From assembly GCA_025267735.1 (NCBI GenBank), contig CM046309.1, positions 58,224,319-58,288,318 of the forward strand: a stretch of DNA of 64,000 nucleotides, given 5' to 3'. This DNA comes from Mactra quadrangularis. Lineage: Eukaryota; Mollusca; Bivalvia; Venerida; Mactridae. The notes under the pieces are model-generated. The model was not told the origin of the DNA. It did no database searches and worked only from the letters and a program-made list of their open reading frames with translations. Positions within the stretch are counted from its first letter, which is position 1; each line of letters starts with the position of its first letter. This document shows positions 51,001 to 60,322 of the stretch, one piece after another. The translations under genes and the position numbers were made by a program.

Positions 51001-51660
51001 ATTGTAAAATGTGCGTGGTATTTAGTATTTTAAAGTATCTTTAATATGCCCATTGAGTTGCAGCATTTTTGAACATTGCATTTGTTACGTTTGTCTATAA
51101 AATAAGAACTCGTGTCGCATCTTGCTCCATTGCTTTCAACTTTCAGCAAAAGCCGATCTCCGCACCATGTAAGAAATCGAACAGAATCTGAAAAAACCGA
51201 ATAAAAACATAAAAAAATGTTTGGCGACTCTTAGAAATTCGTCATTATTGAGCATACGGTATTCCATATAATTTGCATAATTATTAAAAAAGAATATAAT
51301 TATAGTCTAAGAAAGGCCTTGAAGACATATTAATTTGTTAACAACACAATTTGACAGATACATATGTTATCATATTTTCTCTGTTTCCACACATTTTCAA
51401 ATCATTATCTTTTAATAATCAGTGATGATTTCAAAGATACGACTTTCGAAAGATACACTTCTGTTCAAAATTAAAAGAAAAGAACTCCGAGGTGCGGAAT
51501 CTGACCCTCGGGCGAGAAGAGGACAAAATTAAATTCTGATCAACTCATGATAGGACGGAGCGTTCCGATTGGAAATGATTGTGTTGAGACGATTACTGTT
51601 CGATAAGGTCTTCTAAACCGAGAAATTCACACCATTGGTTGAACCCTTCTAAAGAGGGCC
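48057..51660. other. Intergenic region between divergent CNK and Olig
   Basis: It should hold the CNK promoter and distal Olig control sequence. A fragment of the CAAACTCC-type element is at about 48183-48245, an imperfect hairpin (GGGACTTTATAT...ATATAAAATCCC) is near 49110-49145, and a SINE is at 50365-50620. The rest is very AT-rich. Somewhat higher GC at 51110-51180 and 51480-51660 may be promoter-proximal. Confidence 0.4.
50365..50620 (-). repeat. SINE copy with head
   Basis: ACGCCGTAGAAACACATTG core, TAGGAGGGAGAATGGCCGTA block and a head reading CCCAGGAATCGAACCCACG (intact B box in reverse). Confidence 0.8.
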
Positions 51661-51663
51661 GTC

Positions 51664-51669
51664 TATAAA
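51664..51669 (+). promoter_or_regulatory. Candidate TATA box of the Olig gene
   Basis: TATAAA in a locally GC-richer stretch about 190 bp upstream of the exon 1 donor. It would put the start near 51690-51700. This is position-based inference only. Confidence 0.35.
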
Positions 51670-51693
51670 GAGTGGTAATCTTTTGACCAATAC

Positions 51694-51857
51694 ATTTGAG
51701 AAGGTGTTAGTATAAGTTTAACCATCTGTCAAATTAAAGAATAGAAGCTTTTCATTGATACAGCCGGACTTAGTTAATATTTCAACATCATTTGGTACAC
51801 TGATACACAACTGTTAAGATAGACATCATCAACTTTCAAGTTCTATTGCATTTATTG
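51694..51857 (+). other. Olig non-coding exon 1 (5' UTR), start approximate
   Basis: It ends with the strong donor ATTG|GTAAGTAA. It pairs with the acceptor TATTTTTCAG at 53547, sixteen bases before the ATG. A 5' UTR exon followed by an intronless CDS is the usual vertebrate Olig arrangement. Confidence 0.5.
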
Positions 51858-52375
51858 GTAAGTAATTTTTATTTAATTATTTTAATTTTGATGTATTTTT
51901 GTGACTTTTCATGATGAAAATTTGCGGTCTATACAATTTCATGACGATCATAATTGTTTAAATAATGTACGTTTACAGACAATGTTCTCTATATTTTCAT
52001 GCCATTAATTCTTTTTGTTTTGCGTTTCGGGCTTAACAATATCAGGAGTGCAATACCCTGTTGTTGTTTTTTGTTATTATAAAAGTCATGTTTTTGAATT
52101 ATGATTTGTTTTATATGTAACCGTTCCAAATGTGTATTTTGTCTCTCTGCATAATTTGATATGCGGAAATTGATATGTTCCGTAATTTGTTAAATTGCTA
52201 TTCATTTTTTTCATCGATAACGGTGAAATATCTACGGTTAATTAGTGCTTACATTTAATTAACATAATATCGAATGATTTCACATATATTTTCATACTTA
52301 ACATAATTTGTCATAGCAATTTGATTATCATCATTAAATATAAGATGTCCTAACGATCATAGTTCATCTTCATTA

Positions 52376-52603
52376 AGCACTGGCACCAGAGTCCATATCT
52401 TATGATCATAAAATAATGCGTACGTCCCAATATATATAGTTCTCTGTGCATACATACATGTACACTACCTTATATATATTATAATGAAAGTATAGATATA
52501 ACTCGTACACGGTAATGTATAAGGGAGCGATCTTTAATTGTGTTTGTTATCAAAATATTATATAGGTGCGTATTTAAAGAATGTGAGGACTCTGGTGCCA
52601 GTG
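52376..52603. mobile_element. 228-bp MITE in the Olig intron
   Basis: CACTGGCACCAGAGTCC (52378-52394) and GGACTCTGGTGCCAGTG (52587-52603) are exact 17-bp TIRs. TCATTA flanks both sides (52370-52375, 52604-52609). Confidence 0.78.
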
Positions 52604-52891
52604 TCATTAGGCTAACTGTATTACTTCTTAATTATTGTCAGACTAACTGAAATGCATTTATTGCATTATGTAATAGTTTCCGGCATTATTCTTAATGCAT
52701 TATAATTATTTTCCTTCGCCTTAACATTGCTTAAGTTGAGTTATTGCGAGAGTCAACGTTCTTATCACTTTTCCTGAAAATAACAGAAAACAAATGGTAT
52801 ATTCCAAATACATTTGGATTTATATTATATTTGGACAAAAAATGACATTTTTATTCAACATTTGACACAAACATGTCGATGTAATCACATT

Positions 52892-52965
52892 GCGGGTTTA
52901 GCGCAAAACGGTCGTAACTTGCTCTTTTCTTATATTGAGTTACGACCGTTTTCTGCTTAACCCGC
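52892..52965. repeat. 74-bp hairpin family, copy F (best preserved)
   Basis: GCGGGTTTAGCGCAAAACGG then TCGTAACT pairs almost perfectly with AGTTACGACCGTTTTCTGC then TTAACCCGC around GCTCTTTTCTTATATTG. It lies in the Olig 5' UTR intron. Confidence 0.9.
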
Positions 52966-53563
52966 GACATATATGTATCTAAAATAAAAAAAGTAATGAA
53001 ATTAATTAACGCTAATCATTTTAAAGCATTTTCTTTTTTAATTTACAATGCTAAAAACAAGTTTAAGATTTTCGCAAATTTATTGCTATCAGAATAGACA
53101 TTCCGATAAATAAGAAACATAACTACATGTACTTAGAAATAAGCTATATCAAAACTTATGTATAAACATATGAAAGCCATAGAGTCAGGAAATGTTTTGA
53201 ACGCGCGGCATGGCTGTGCCCTCCGAAAGTTTTTTAATGAAATTTAAAAAATAACTTCTCACACCTACCACAAGTAATTTTACTGTAACCAAAGCATTTT
53301 TAAGTTACAACATTTAAATCATAATATGTTGAATGAACTAAAGCTGTTGAATTTAAAATTTGCTTAGATGCCTCTTCGTTGTTTTTCTGGTAATTGCATA
53401 GACCCTATATTATATAAAGGGTCCTTGGTATTTGTGAAACAGTTTAACCATAAAACAAAATTACTCCATGGACTTTCAGAGACACTGTACATATAGTTTT
53501 ACTAAACATTACTTTATGAATAAAAGATGATGTTTTCTATTTTTCAGAAATCATACAGTCAAG

Positions 53564-54268
53564 ATGTCGCTGTCGTACAACATTGATAAATTGCTAGAAA
53601 AGAACGAACCAGTGCATGAGTTGGTCATTGACGACATACAGTCAAATCAAAGTTTCTCGGACAATGAAGAAATCTCGGATGATGACAAAAGTAGTCCGAC
53701 TAGTAACCAGAAGTACGAGAGAAGAAACAAGTCACATGTTCCGGAAGATATTCGTCTGCGCGTTAACAGCCGTGAACGACAACGGATGCATGATCTGAAT
53801 TCAGCTTTAGATGGTTTACGACAAGCTTTGCCTTACTCTCATGGCCCGTCAGTTAAGAAAATCTCCAAAATGGCGACGCTGGTTTTGGCGCGAAATTATA
53901 TAGTGATGTTGAATAAATCTCTAGATGAAATGAAGAAACTTGTAGCCGAAATGTCAATGAAACAAGCATCTCAACCCAAAACTTCGCCTTCAGTGTCGCC
54001 TCCGACATCAACTACGTCACCGGAACGACTTTCAATGCCATCATTAGGAGTTCCGACATTCAGCTCAAACAAAATGGCGTCACTTCCGGTGTTTTCAAAT
54101 GACATTCATAAGATGCCATCATTTCCACATGTGCATCCGTTATACATGCCTTACAGACTTTCCACGGGACATCACACATCTCCTGTACATGGTGGCGTTT
54201 TACCTGCGTGTCATTGTAACTTTTGTAAATTTCCGGTTTCAACTTTACCAAAACCGGACTGGAACTGA
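53564..54268 (+). CDS. OLIG: Olig-family bHLH transcription factor
   Basis: This 234-residue protein is encoded in one exon. Residues about 60-128 form the bHLH. The basic region reads [16 protein letters not shown] (the Asn-x-Arg-Glu-Arg E-box contacts), helix 1 is [18 protein letters not shown] and helix 2 is [18 protein letters not shown]. NSRERxRMHDLNxALDGLR with HGPSV is diagnostic of Olig rather than the related bHLHe22/23 or neurogenins. The N-terminus is acidic and Ser-rich ([11 protein letters not shown]). The C-terminal half is Ser/Pro-rich and ends with a Cys cluster CHCNFC. Olig proteins are nuclear factors in neural and glial specification in vertebrates and in neurons of invertebrates. 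The paralogue cannot be assigned, hence the generic symbol. The start is the first ATG after the acceptor. Confidence 0.95.
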   Translation: MSLSYNIDKLLEKNEPVHELVIDDIQSNQSFSDNEEISDDDKSSPTSNQKYERRNKSHVPEDIRLRVNSRERQRMHDLNSALDGLRQALPYSHGPSVKKISKMATLVLARNYIVMLNKSLDEMKKLVAEMSMKQASQPKTSPSVSPPTSTTSPERLSMPSLGVPTFSSNKMASLPVFSNDIHKMPSFPHVHPLYMPYRLSTGHHTSPVHGGVLPACHCNFCKFPVSTLPKPDWN

Positions 54269-54344
54269 TACCTTCTGTTGGAGATTAACTTGACATAATC
54301 ATGTGCTCGGTGTTTATTTGGACAGTGACTTATAAATTAATATT

Positions 54345-54570
54345 AGCCTCAACAAGTTGATGATATGTTCTACTGATTTTCTTGAAAAAAAAAATGGTGC
54401 GAGCAAGCAAAGAAAAAATAAAAATCTTAATTCAGTTGCTTTATATAGCAGTTTTACCAAATTTATGAGCGAGCGAGGAAATTAAAGTATTGTGTTTTTT
54501 GTTGTAAAAAAAACCGTCAAAATTAAGGTGCAAGCGAACCCATAGAACACATGATCAACTTGTTGTGGCC
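54345..54570. repeat. 220-bp foldback (GTTGATCAT family), copy 3, in the Olig 3' region
   Basis: GCCTCAACAAGTTGATGATA and ACATGATCAACTTGTTGTGG are the inverted ends. It starts 77 bp after the Olig stop and before the likely poly(A) signal, so it is probably transcribed as part of the 3' UTR. Confidence 0.8.
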
Positions 54571-54786
54571 ATAGAGTCACATTAAAAACATGAACTGAAA
54601 TCTATCTGGACTGTCTAATGACAAACAAGTTCGTGTATATATACAGAAACCAGTGCGACGCTTGGATTTCTAATTCATACCAAACTTGCGGTGTTGCTAG
54701 TTTACGAGCCACGGGATTTTAGTGTGCCTTTTCTTTGCTAGCCTATTGGATATTAGTCAGAATTTGTGTGTCTTTTCTGGCAGAAC

Positions 54787-54792
54787 AATAAA
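54787..54792 (+). terminator. Candidate Olig poly(A) signal
   Basis: AATAAA, the first good plus-strand signal after the stop codon. Confidence 0.45.
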
Positions 54793-55570
54793 ACTATTTC
54801 AGTGCATTATGGAAATTCCTGCTATCGGGAATATCATCGCTTTATTTGCATCATTCAATCCTCATAATAATTGACAATCATTATTATAAATATATATATT
54901 TGTTATTTTTACATATATTTTTGAAATTAAATGTTATAGTTTACATTTGTGTTAATCGTTACATTTCACTCAACATTTTTAATTAGTTTAAATCATCCCA
55001 TCCACGGCAAATGGTAGCCTTAGCCAGTTTTCCATGGCTTAGCTTCAAACATGTTCTCTGAGATTGGCCACAGTTGAAAATTTAAAGTCAAGTTTCAACG
55101 TGGTATAAATTCAGTGTAAATAATCGCTCAATGGTTCCAAAGGCACACATGACCTCCATTGTTTACGGATGTGTCTTAGTTAGTAAAGATCCTTTCTGGG
55201 TAATCAAAGGCGGTAGGCACAGTCCCGAACTAAGCATACTATACGCGAAGATATAGTGCATTTAGATTGGGACCACGACGGCCGCATTTGTGTGTAATGG
55301 TAACAATAATGTACTTTGTGATATTTCCAAAGGGGAAAAGTCTAAATAAAAGACGCCTGGAACTAGTATTCTTATCACAGCTAACTTAGTCTTCCAGCAA
55401 GACTTCTCAAATTTTACAGATTGGCAGAAACATCTATTTGTATTCAGCTGCAAATGTAGCCATCGTCCTAACTCACTAACCCGACGCCCTGGACTAGTGA
55501 AAATTGATTCAGGCTGGTGAAAATTATATCATTAAAGTAGTTGGGATAGTGAATTAGTTTGCCATTTTTA
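54793..55570. other. Intergenic, nothing recognised
   Basis: AT-rich sequence with no ORF, repeat or RNA gene that I can support. Confidence 0.4.
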
Positions 55571-55574
55571 TACA

Positions 55575-57155
55575 ACACACAATATAAGATAAGATAATAT
55601 AAGATAAGATAATCTTTATTTAAAGTCGGTTATAGTCAACTACATACATGTATAACACTAGCTTAAAGCTATTGTCCGACAAAACAAGAATATCCTATAA
55701 AAATCAAACAAACAAACTAAAAATGAGAAACATGTCATTAAAATTAAGATCAATACATTACATATATATATCAAGAAACAAATATAAATAAATGTTAAAT
55801 TATCACATTGATTTAAGAAAAAGACAATTTATTAAAAATAAAAAGAGAATAGCATATGTTTTTATGAACATGTATACAATATAAAACATTGTTAAACATT
55901 TATGAGGTAACTGTTGATCTTGGCCAAGGCCTAAAAACTGCCATAAGATCAAACATAAATAAAATAATGATGATGAATAGATAACACAAGAGTGTGACAG
56001 ATAAGAAATATTTTAAATGAGAAGAATTCCGTCCAAATCAGATTTGGAGAGAACTGATCAACAATTATCTCATAACTACACAAAAATACATAATTTACCC
56101 GGTTAGCCTGCTCTAATTTATCTATTTCAAAATAACTTTAAACTAAGGACTAAGAAATCATGTTTATCACGTTAATAAAACTAGTTAAAACAGTTAGAGC
56201 AGCCTGCTCATGGTAAAATACAGAAAAAAGTAAAACATTATCATGCTAAGAAAAATACAAGTATAGTTTTAACGAAATATCACAGTATATACAGGATAAG
56301 TTAAGTATTTAAAATAGTATGCAAATTATCAAGTATCAGTACATGATGATATATATTACACATTGCACTTACAAACACATGGAACATTTACATTTGTAGC
56401 CACTCCAGGTCTGGATCAGCCTTCTGAACTCACCAAAATCTGTGGTTGTTCTAATTGTGTTAGGAAGGCTATTCCAGACCTGGGTGGCCTAAAACCGAAA
56501 ACTTTTCTTGCCATAAGTGACTGTGTTGTATCTTGGCACGTCCAGTGAGTTAGCTAACCTACAAGCATAATGATTAGATCTTACAGATATAAGTTCTTGG
56601 ACATAAACAGGGGACAAGTTATTTAAACATTTGAACACTTCAGTAGCTATCTGCCTTAATCGGCCTATCTGTAGTGTAGACATGTTGACGCGCTCTAATA
56701 AATCTGTATAACTAGAAGTAAAATCACTATAAACAAGTCTAAGTGCTCTGTATTGTATTTTTTCTAGTTTTTCAGCATTTGTATGACTACAGAAATGCCA
56801 TACTAAAGGGCAATAATTAAAATTAGATCTAATAAAACATTTGTAAATCAACAGTTTAGTATTTAAGTCAAGGTATCTGTATAATCTTGCCAGAACATTT
56901 ACTTGCCTTGCAGCTTTTTTACAAACATTAGAAACATGAATATCAAAGTTTAAAAGGGAGTCAATTTCAATACCAAGGGGTTTGACACTAGGATCACAGT
57001 TTATGGATACGTTATCAATTTTAAAAGATTTTATTTGTTCAGTGGTTTTCTTACCAATACAGATTGGCTGAAACTTATCTGGATATCTATACTCTTTAGC
57101 TAGTGCTCTATTAAAAGCGATGACTGCAATGGAGAGCACATCATATATGTGGATG
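55575..57155 (-). mobile_element. 5'-truncated CR1/L2/Jockey-type LINE, 3' end
   Basis: The minus strand encodes the C-terminal part of a non-LTR reverse transcriptase. It runs from about 57139 (FNRALAKEYRYPDKFQPICI), through VKPLGIEIDSLLNFDIHVSN, KLLIYKCFIRSNFNYCPLVW and KLEKIQYRALRLVYSDFTSS, to WNSLPNTIRTTTDFGEFRRL. An in-frame TAG at 56489 interrupts RF*ATQVWNSLP, very likely a mutated CAG, and the frame then continues to TAA at 56369. A long 3' UTR ends in a (GATAA)n-like tail at about 55580-55605. The catalytic FADD region is absent (truncated), so the copy is dead. Exact clade is unsure. Confidence 0.85.
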
Positions 57156-59880
57156 GCAATTGCATACCAATGAAATTACCAGTCAATGAAGTTGACACTT
57201 AAAAGATTCGGAATGGCTAGAGTATATTCTATACATCTTTTAATCATTGATCAAACTAAAATATGTGATACAGTTAGCTGACAGAAGAACCTATAATTAA
57301 CTTCAGATGTTTTCAAAATCTTATCTAAGTATTACATACATTTTTGACACATTTTTAAAATGAATTGAAAATATTTAATTCAATCTTAAGTATACAATTT
57401 TTATCAACAACAAAACAAGCATTCTGTGAGGTAGCTGACCGATAAGTATTTTAAAATAGGTTTACATGATAAATTAATTAAATTGGCTCCAGGCTCCATG
57501 ATTACACCACGAGGATACACAAAGCTTTGTCCCGGTTTACAAACTGGTGAACAAATGGAAAGATGTTTATCGTATGAATTTAAATGAAGCATAAATACGT
57601 CCTGCTGAGAGTTGCAATATGTATTGTCCGACTACAATGCCATTTGCATCTGTTACGAACACATTTAGAATTTTCAATGTTCCGCCATTGATCATAATTA
57701 TAGGGCTCTGTAAAAATGCTAACGAATAAAAACATGATGTTTTCATTGTCGTCATGCTATTTAAGATAGAGATGATGCGATGCACTGAACCGTACATGAA
57801 TTAGTTCTCGAGGATGGAAAGATATTAAGACAAGACGTCGCAATGGAAGAATTTCGCGGCATTTTCTCTCTTAGTACAGGTCCGTGGCTAGTAGATAATA
57901 CGAAGTAGACTTTTGGAGCGCCATTTAATTATAAGTTGTCAAAGAATTTTCTGTTTGTGGGGAAGATCACGAGTCATACATTAAAACATTTTCTTTCCAA
58001 GAGGCTATCAAGAATCGTGATAACCTCGGGGTACGAGAATGACAATAAACATTTTGAGAGCAATTCTCGTACTTATATATGACATCAAGATTTTAGATCG
58101 AGAGTCTTGAAATGCTCTTGATACAAAAATGACCAAGAGCAAGAGAAGCACGATATCTAGGAAAACAGTATACACGTATCATTTTTCCACATTTGATAAA
58201 ATCGAATCTATTCATCAAAGAATTTAATTATATTAAATTATTTACTGTCCATACAGTTTTTTATATCTACACAAAACTCCGAACTCCATGCGAATGGACA
58301 AAACAAGCAGTATCTTCAAAATTGAAACTACCAATGTCTCTGCTAAATACCAATAATTTAAACCACCCGTAGTTGTTTCCAAGCCTGGTTGAGAAATTGG
58401 TGATGGCGACCAACACTGCACATGTTCTAGCCTGCGTCTCATAATTATAATGAATTCTTAGGAGCGGACGGACCCTGGTGAAAAAAATCACCCATGACAC
58501 AACAACAACACCCATAATTAATAAGGTACCTTAGTTAGTTATTTCCCCATGTATACTCTTCAAATAGTTAGGTCCTATCAGTTGGATTACTCGGATTTTA
58601 CCATTACTTTTCAATGTCAGTTTGCCGAAATTAATCTTAAGTAACTTTTTTGTAAATCATATAATTTGTTTGAAATTCAAGCTAAGTATTTTTAGGGTTA
58701 AGAACTATCTAAATTTCATCACTTCTGTTCATATCTTCATTATATGATAAAATCCGAGGATTTCAATTGTAAGGACCTATTTACCAATTAGATTGTTTCA
58801 GATTTATCAGGAAAAGATAACTGACTAAAGTCCCTAATTTAAAGGGCAGTGTATCTTGTATCATACGGATCAGAAATAATACGACTACAATATTTACAGT
58901 GACATATGTTCTAATATCATTAAATTTGATACTGTTTGATGTATGGATGTACCGTGATCAGTTACATGTATTTATCACAGCCGGATGTTATTACACATAA
59001 CAATGACCATTTTGTCGCAATCTTGTCATATTAAGGGTCTTCATGACATAATAACCACATGATACCCTGGCACGTGCCATGTTGTAGCTAATTAGCCAAT
59101 AGGATGACAGATTGTATATCACGTGATCACGCAAAGATCTAATCGTGGCTGACGGAGCTTAAAATCTGACAAATCACATTAGCTAATTTATCTCGCCGAG
59201 TTAAATTCTCATTTATAAAGAAAATATTCAGGCACACTTCGTGGACGGTACTGCATGACTTTTTAGGACAAATTTAAATAGTTGTTTGAGCAATGAATAA
59301 CATGGCTTTAAAGAAAACAATTGACATTGGATCGATTTGATAAAGGCTGTTCATCTTTTTTTTTCTCAATGAATCTAATTTAAAAGTTCAATTTCGTTTC
59401 TTACTTAATTTCAATTGTTTTAAGTTCGGCGGACTACGAAAATACTTTGAATTAACACAAATGTAAAATTGCATTTCGAGTGTACATATGTATATAATTT
59501 CAATCAATTTGAATATTTTCAGAAGTTGGTCCTGTTTTATCCGTTTTACAAATAAATTTTGTGTGACAAAATTTGTCGTTGCTTCTAGCAATCGGGAAGG
59601 TAATTAGTAAAGTTTGAAATACAACAGAACCATTGACCAATGAAAACAAATCTTTGAATTGGAACAATTCGTCGTAATTCTCACCCAGTCTTAAATTAAA
59701 AATAATGAACATGCATTGACGCATTTAACATTTTGACTCATTTATTTAAATCACAAGTTTTCTTAAATTTATCTATATATTTGACGTTTTCATTAAAGAT
59801 ACCGCTTGCAAATACATTATGTTATGATTTCCGATCGAGTGTCCAATGCATTGGAACTTATTGAAAAATTTGTCAATTCC
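57156..59880. other. Intergenic with one MITE
   Basis: Mostly unassigned AT-rich sequence. A 310-bp MITE at 58523-58836 matches 12079-12451. Short minus-strand ORFs at 57404-57797 look like fragments and are not supported. Confidence 0.45.
58523..58836. repeat. 370-bp MITE, copy 2 (internally shortened)
   Basis: It shares termini and blocks with 12079-12451, including TTAGTTAGTTATTTCCCC and AACTGACTAAAGTCCCT. Confidence 0.72.
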
Positions 59881-59896
59881 AGGCGTCATTTTTTTT

Positions 59897-60105
59897 GCAC
59901 GGGCTCCCGTGCGTTGTACAAGTAACTGATTAGAAAGCTTGTTAATTTTGTGTCAATTTCTGCACGGGATGTCCGTGCGTTGAAACTGATTGGAAAGCTT
60001 GTTAATTTTGTATCAATTTCTGCACGGGATGTCCGTGCATTGAAACTAATTAGAAAGCTTGTTAATTTTGTATCAATTTCTGCACGGGATGCCCGTGCGT
60101 TATAG
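59897..60105 (+). repeat. 60-bp tandem repeat with hairpins, upstream of MRPS9
   Basis: Three and a half units of GAAAGCTTGTTAATTTTGTA plus TCAATTTCTGCACGGGATGT plus CCGTGCGTTGAAACTGATTG repeat with an exact 60-bp step (motif at 59962, 60022, 60082) and a diverged first unit at 59897. Each carries a dyad: GCACGGGCTCCCGTGC, GCACGGGATGTCCGTGC (twice, with a one-base variant) and GCACGGGATGCCCGTGC. It ends about 140 bp before the MRPS9 ATG. Confidence 0.93.
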
Positions 60106-60241
60106 CTTGATCATTTTGTTGCACGTAAAAAAGAAACGTACGGTCAAATCACAAGACACGATCTTTAGTTACAACCATCATTTGATCTTGATCATGAAGA
60201 CGATTGTACTCAATATCCAAGCGTTTAATGAATTCACGATC

Positions 60242-60322
60242 ATGTCCTTCGCTGTACAAACTTATTTAAAACGTTTAAATCTTGCAAAATGCAGCCGAAA
60301 TGAAGTGAGGATAATTTCAAAG
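60242..60322 (+). CDS. MRPS9: MRPS9 exon 1 (mitochondrial presequence)
   Basis: ATGTCC start, 27 codons ending VRIISK, donor AAG|GTAATA, phase 0. Confidence 0.8.

Noticed and set aside
53616..54293. Other-frame ORFs over the Olig CDS
   Set aside because: Shadows of the bHLH gene.
57404..57797. Two overlapping minus-strand ORFs that look mildly protein-like
   Set aside because: Too short, no shared splice signals or recognisable motif.
57846..57890. ATGGAAGAATTTCGCGGCAT followed by ACAG|GT as a first exon
   Set aside because: No continuing exon found; context alone is not enough.
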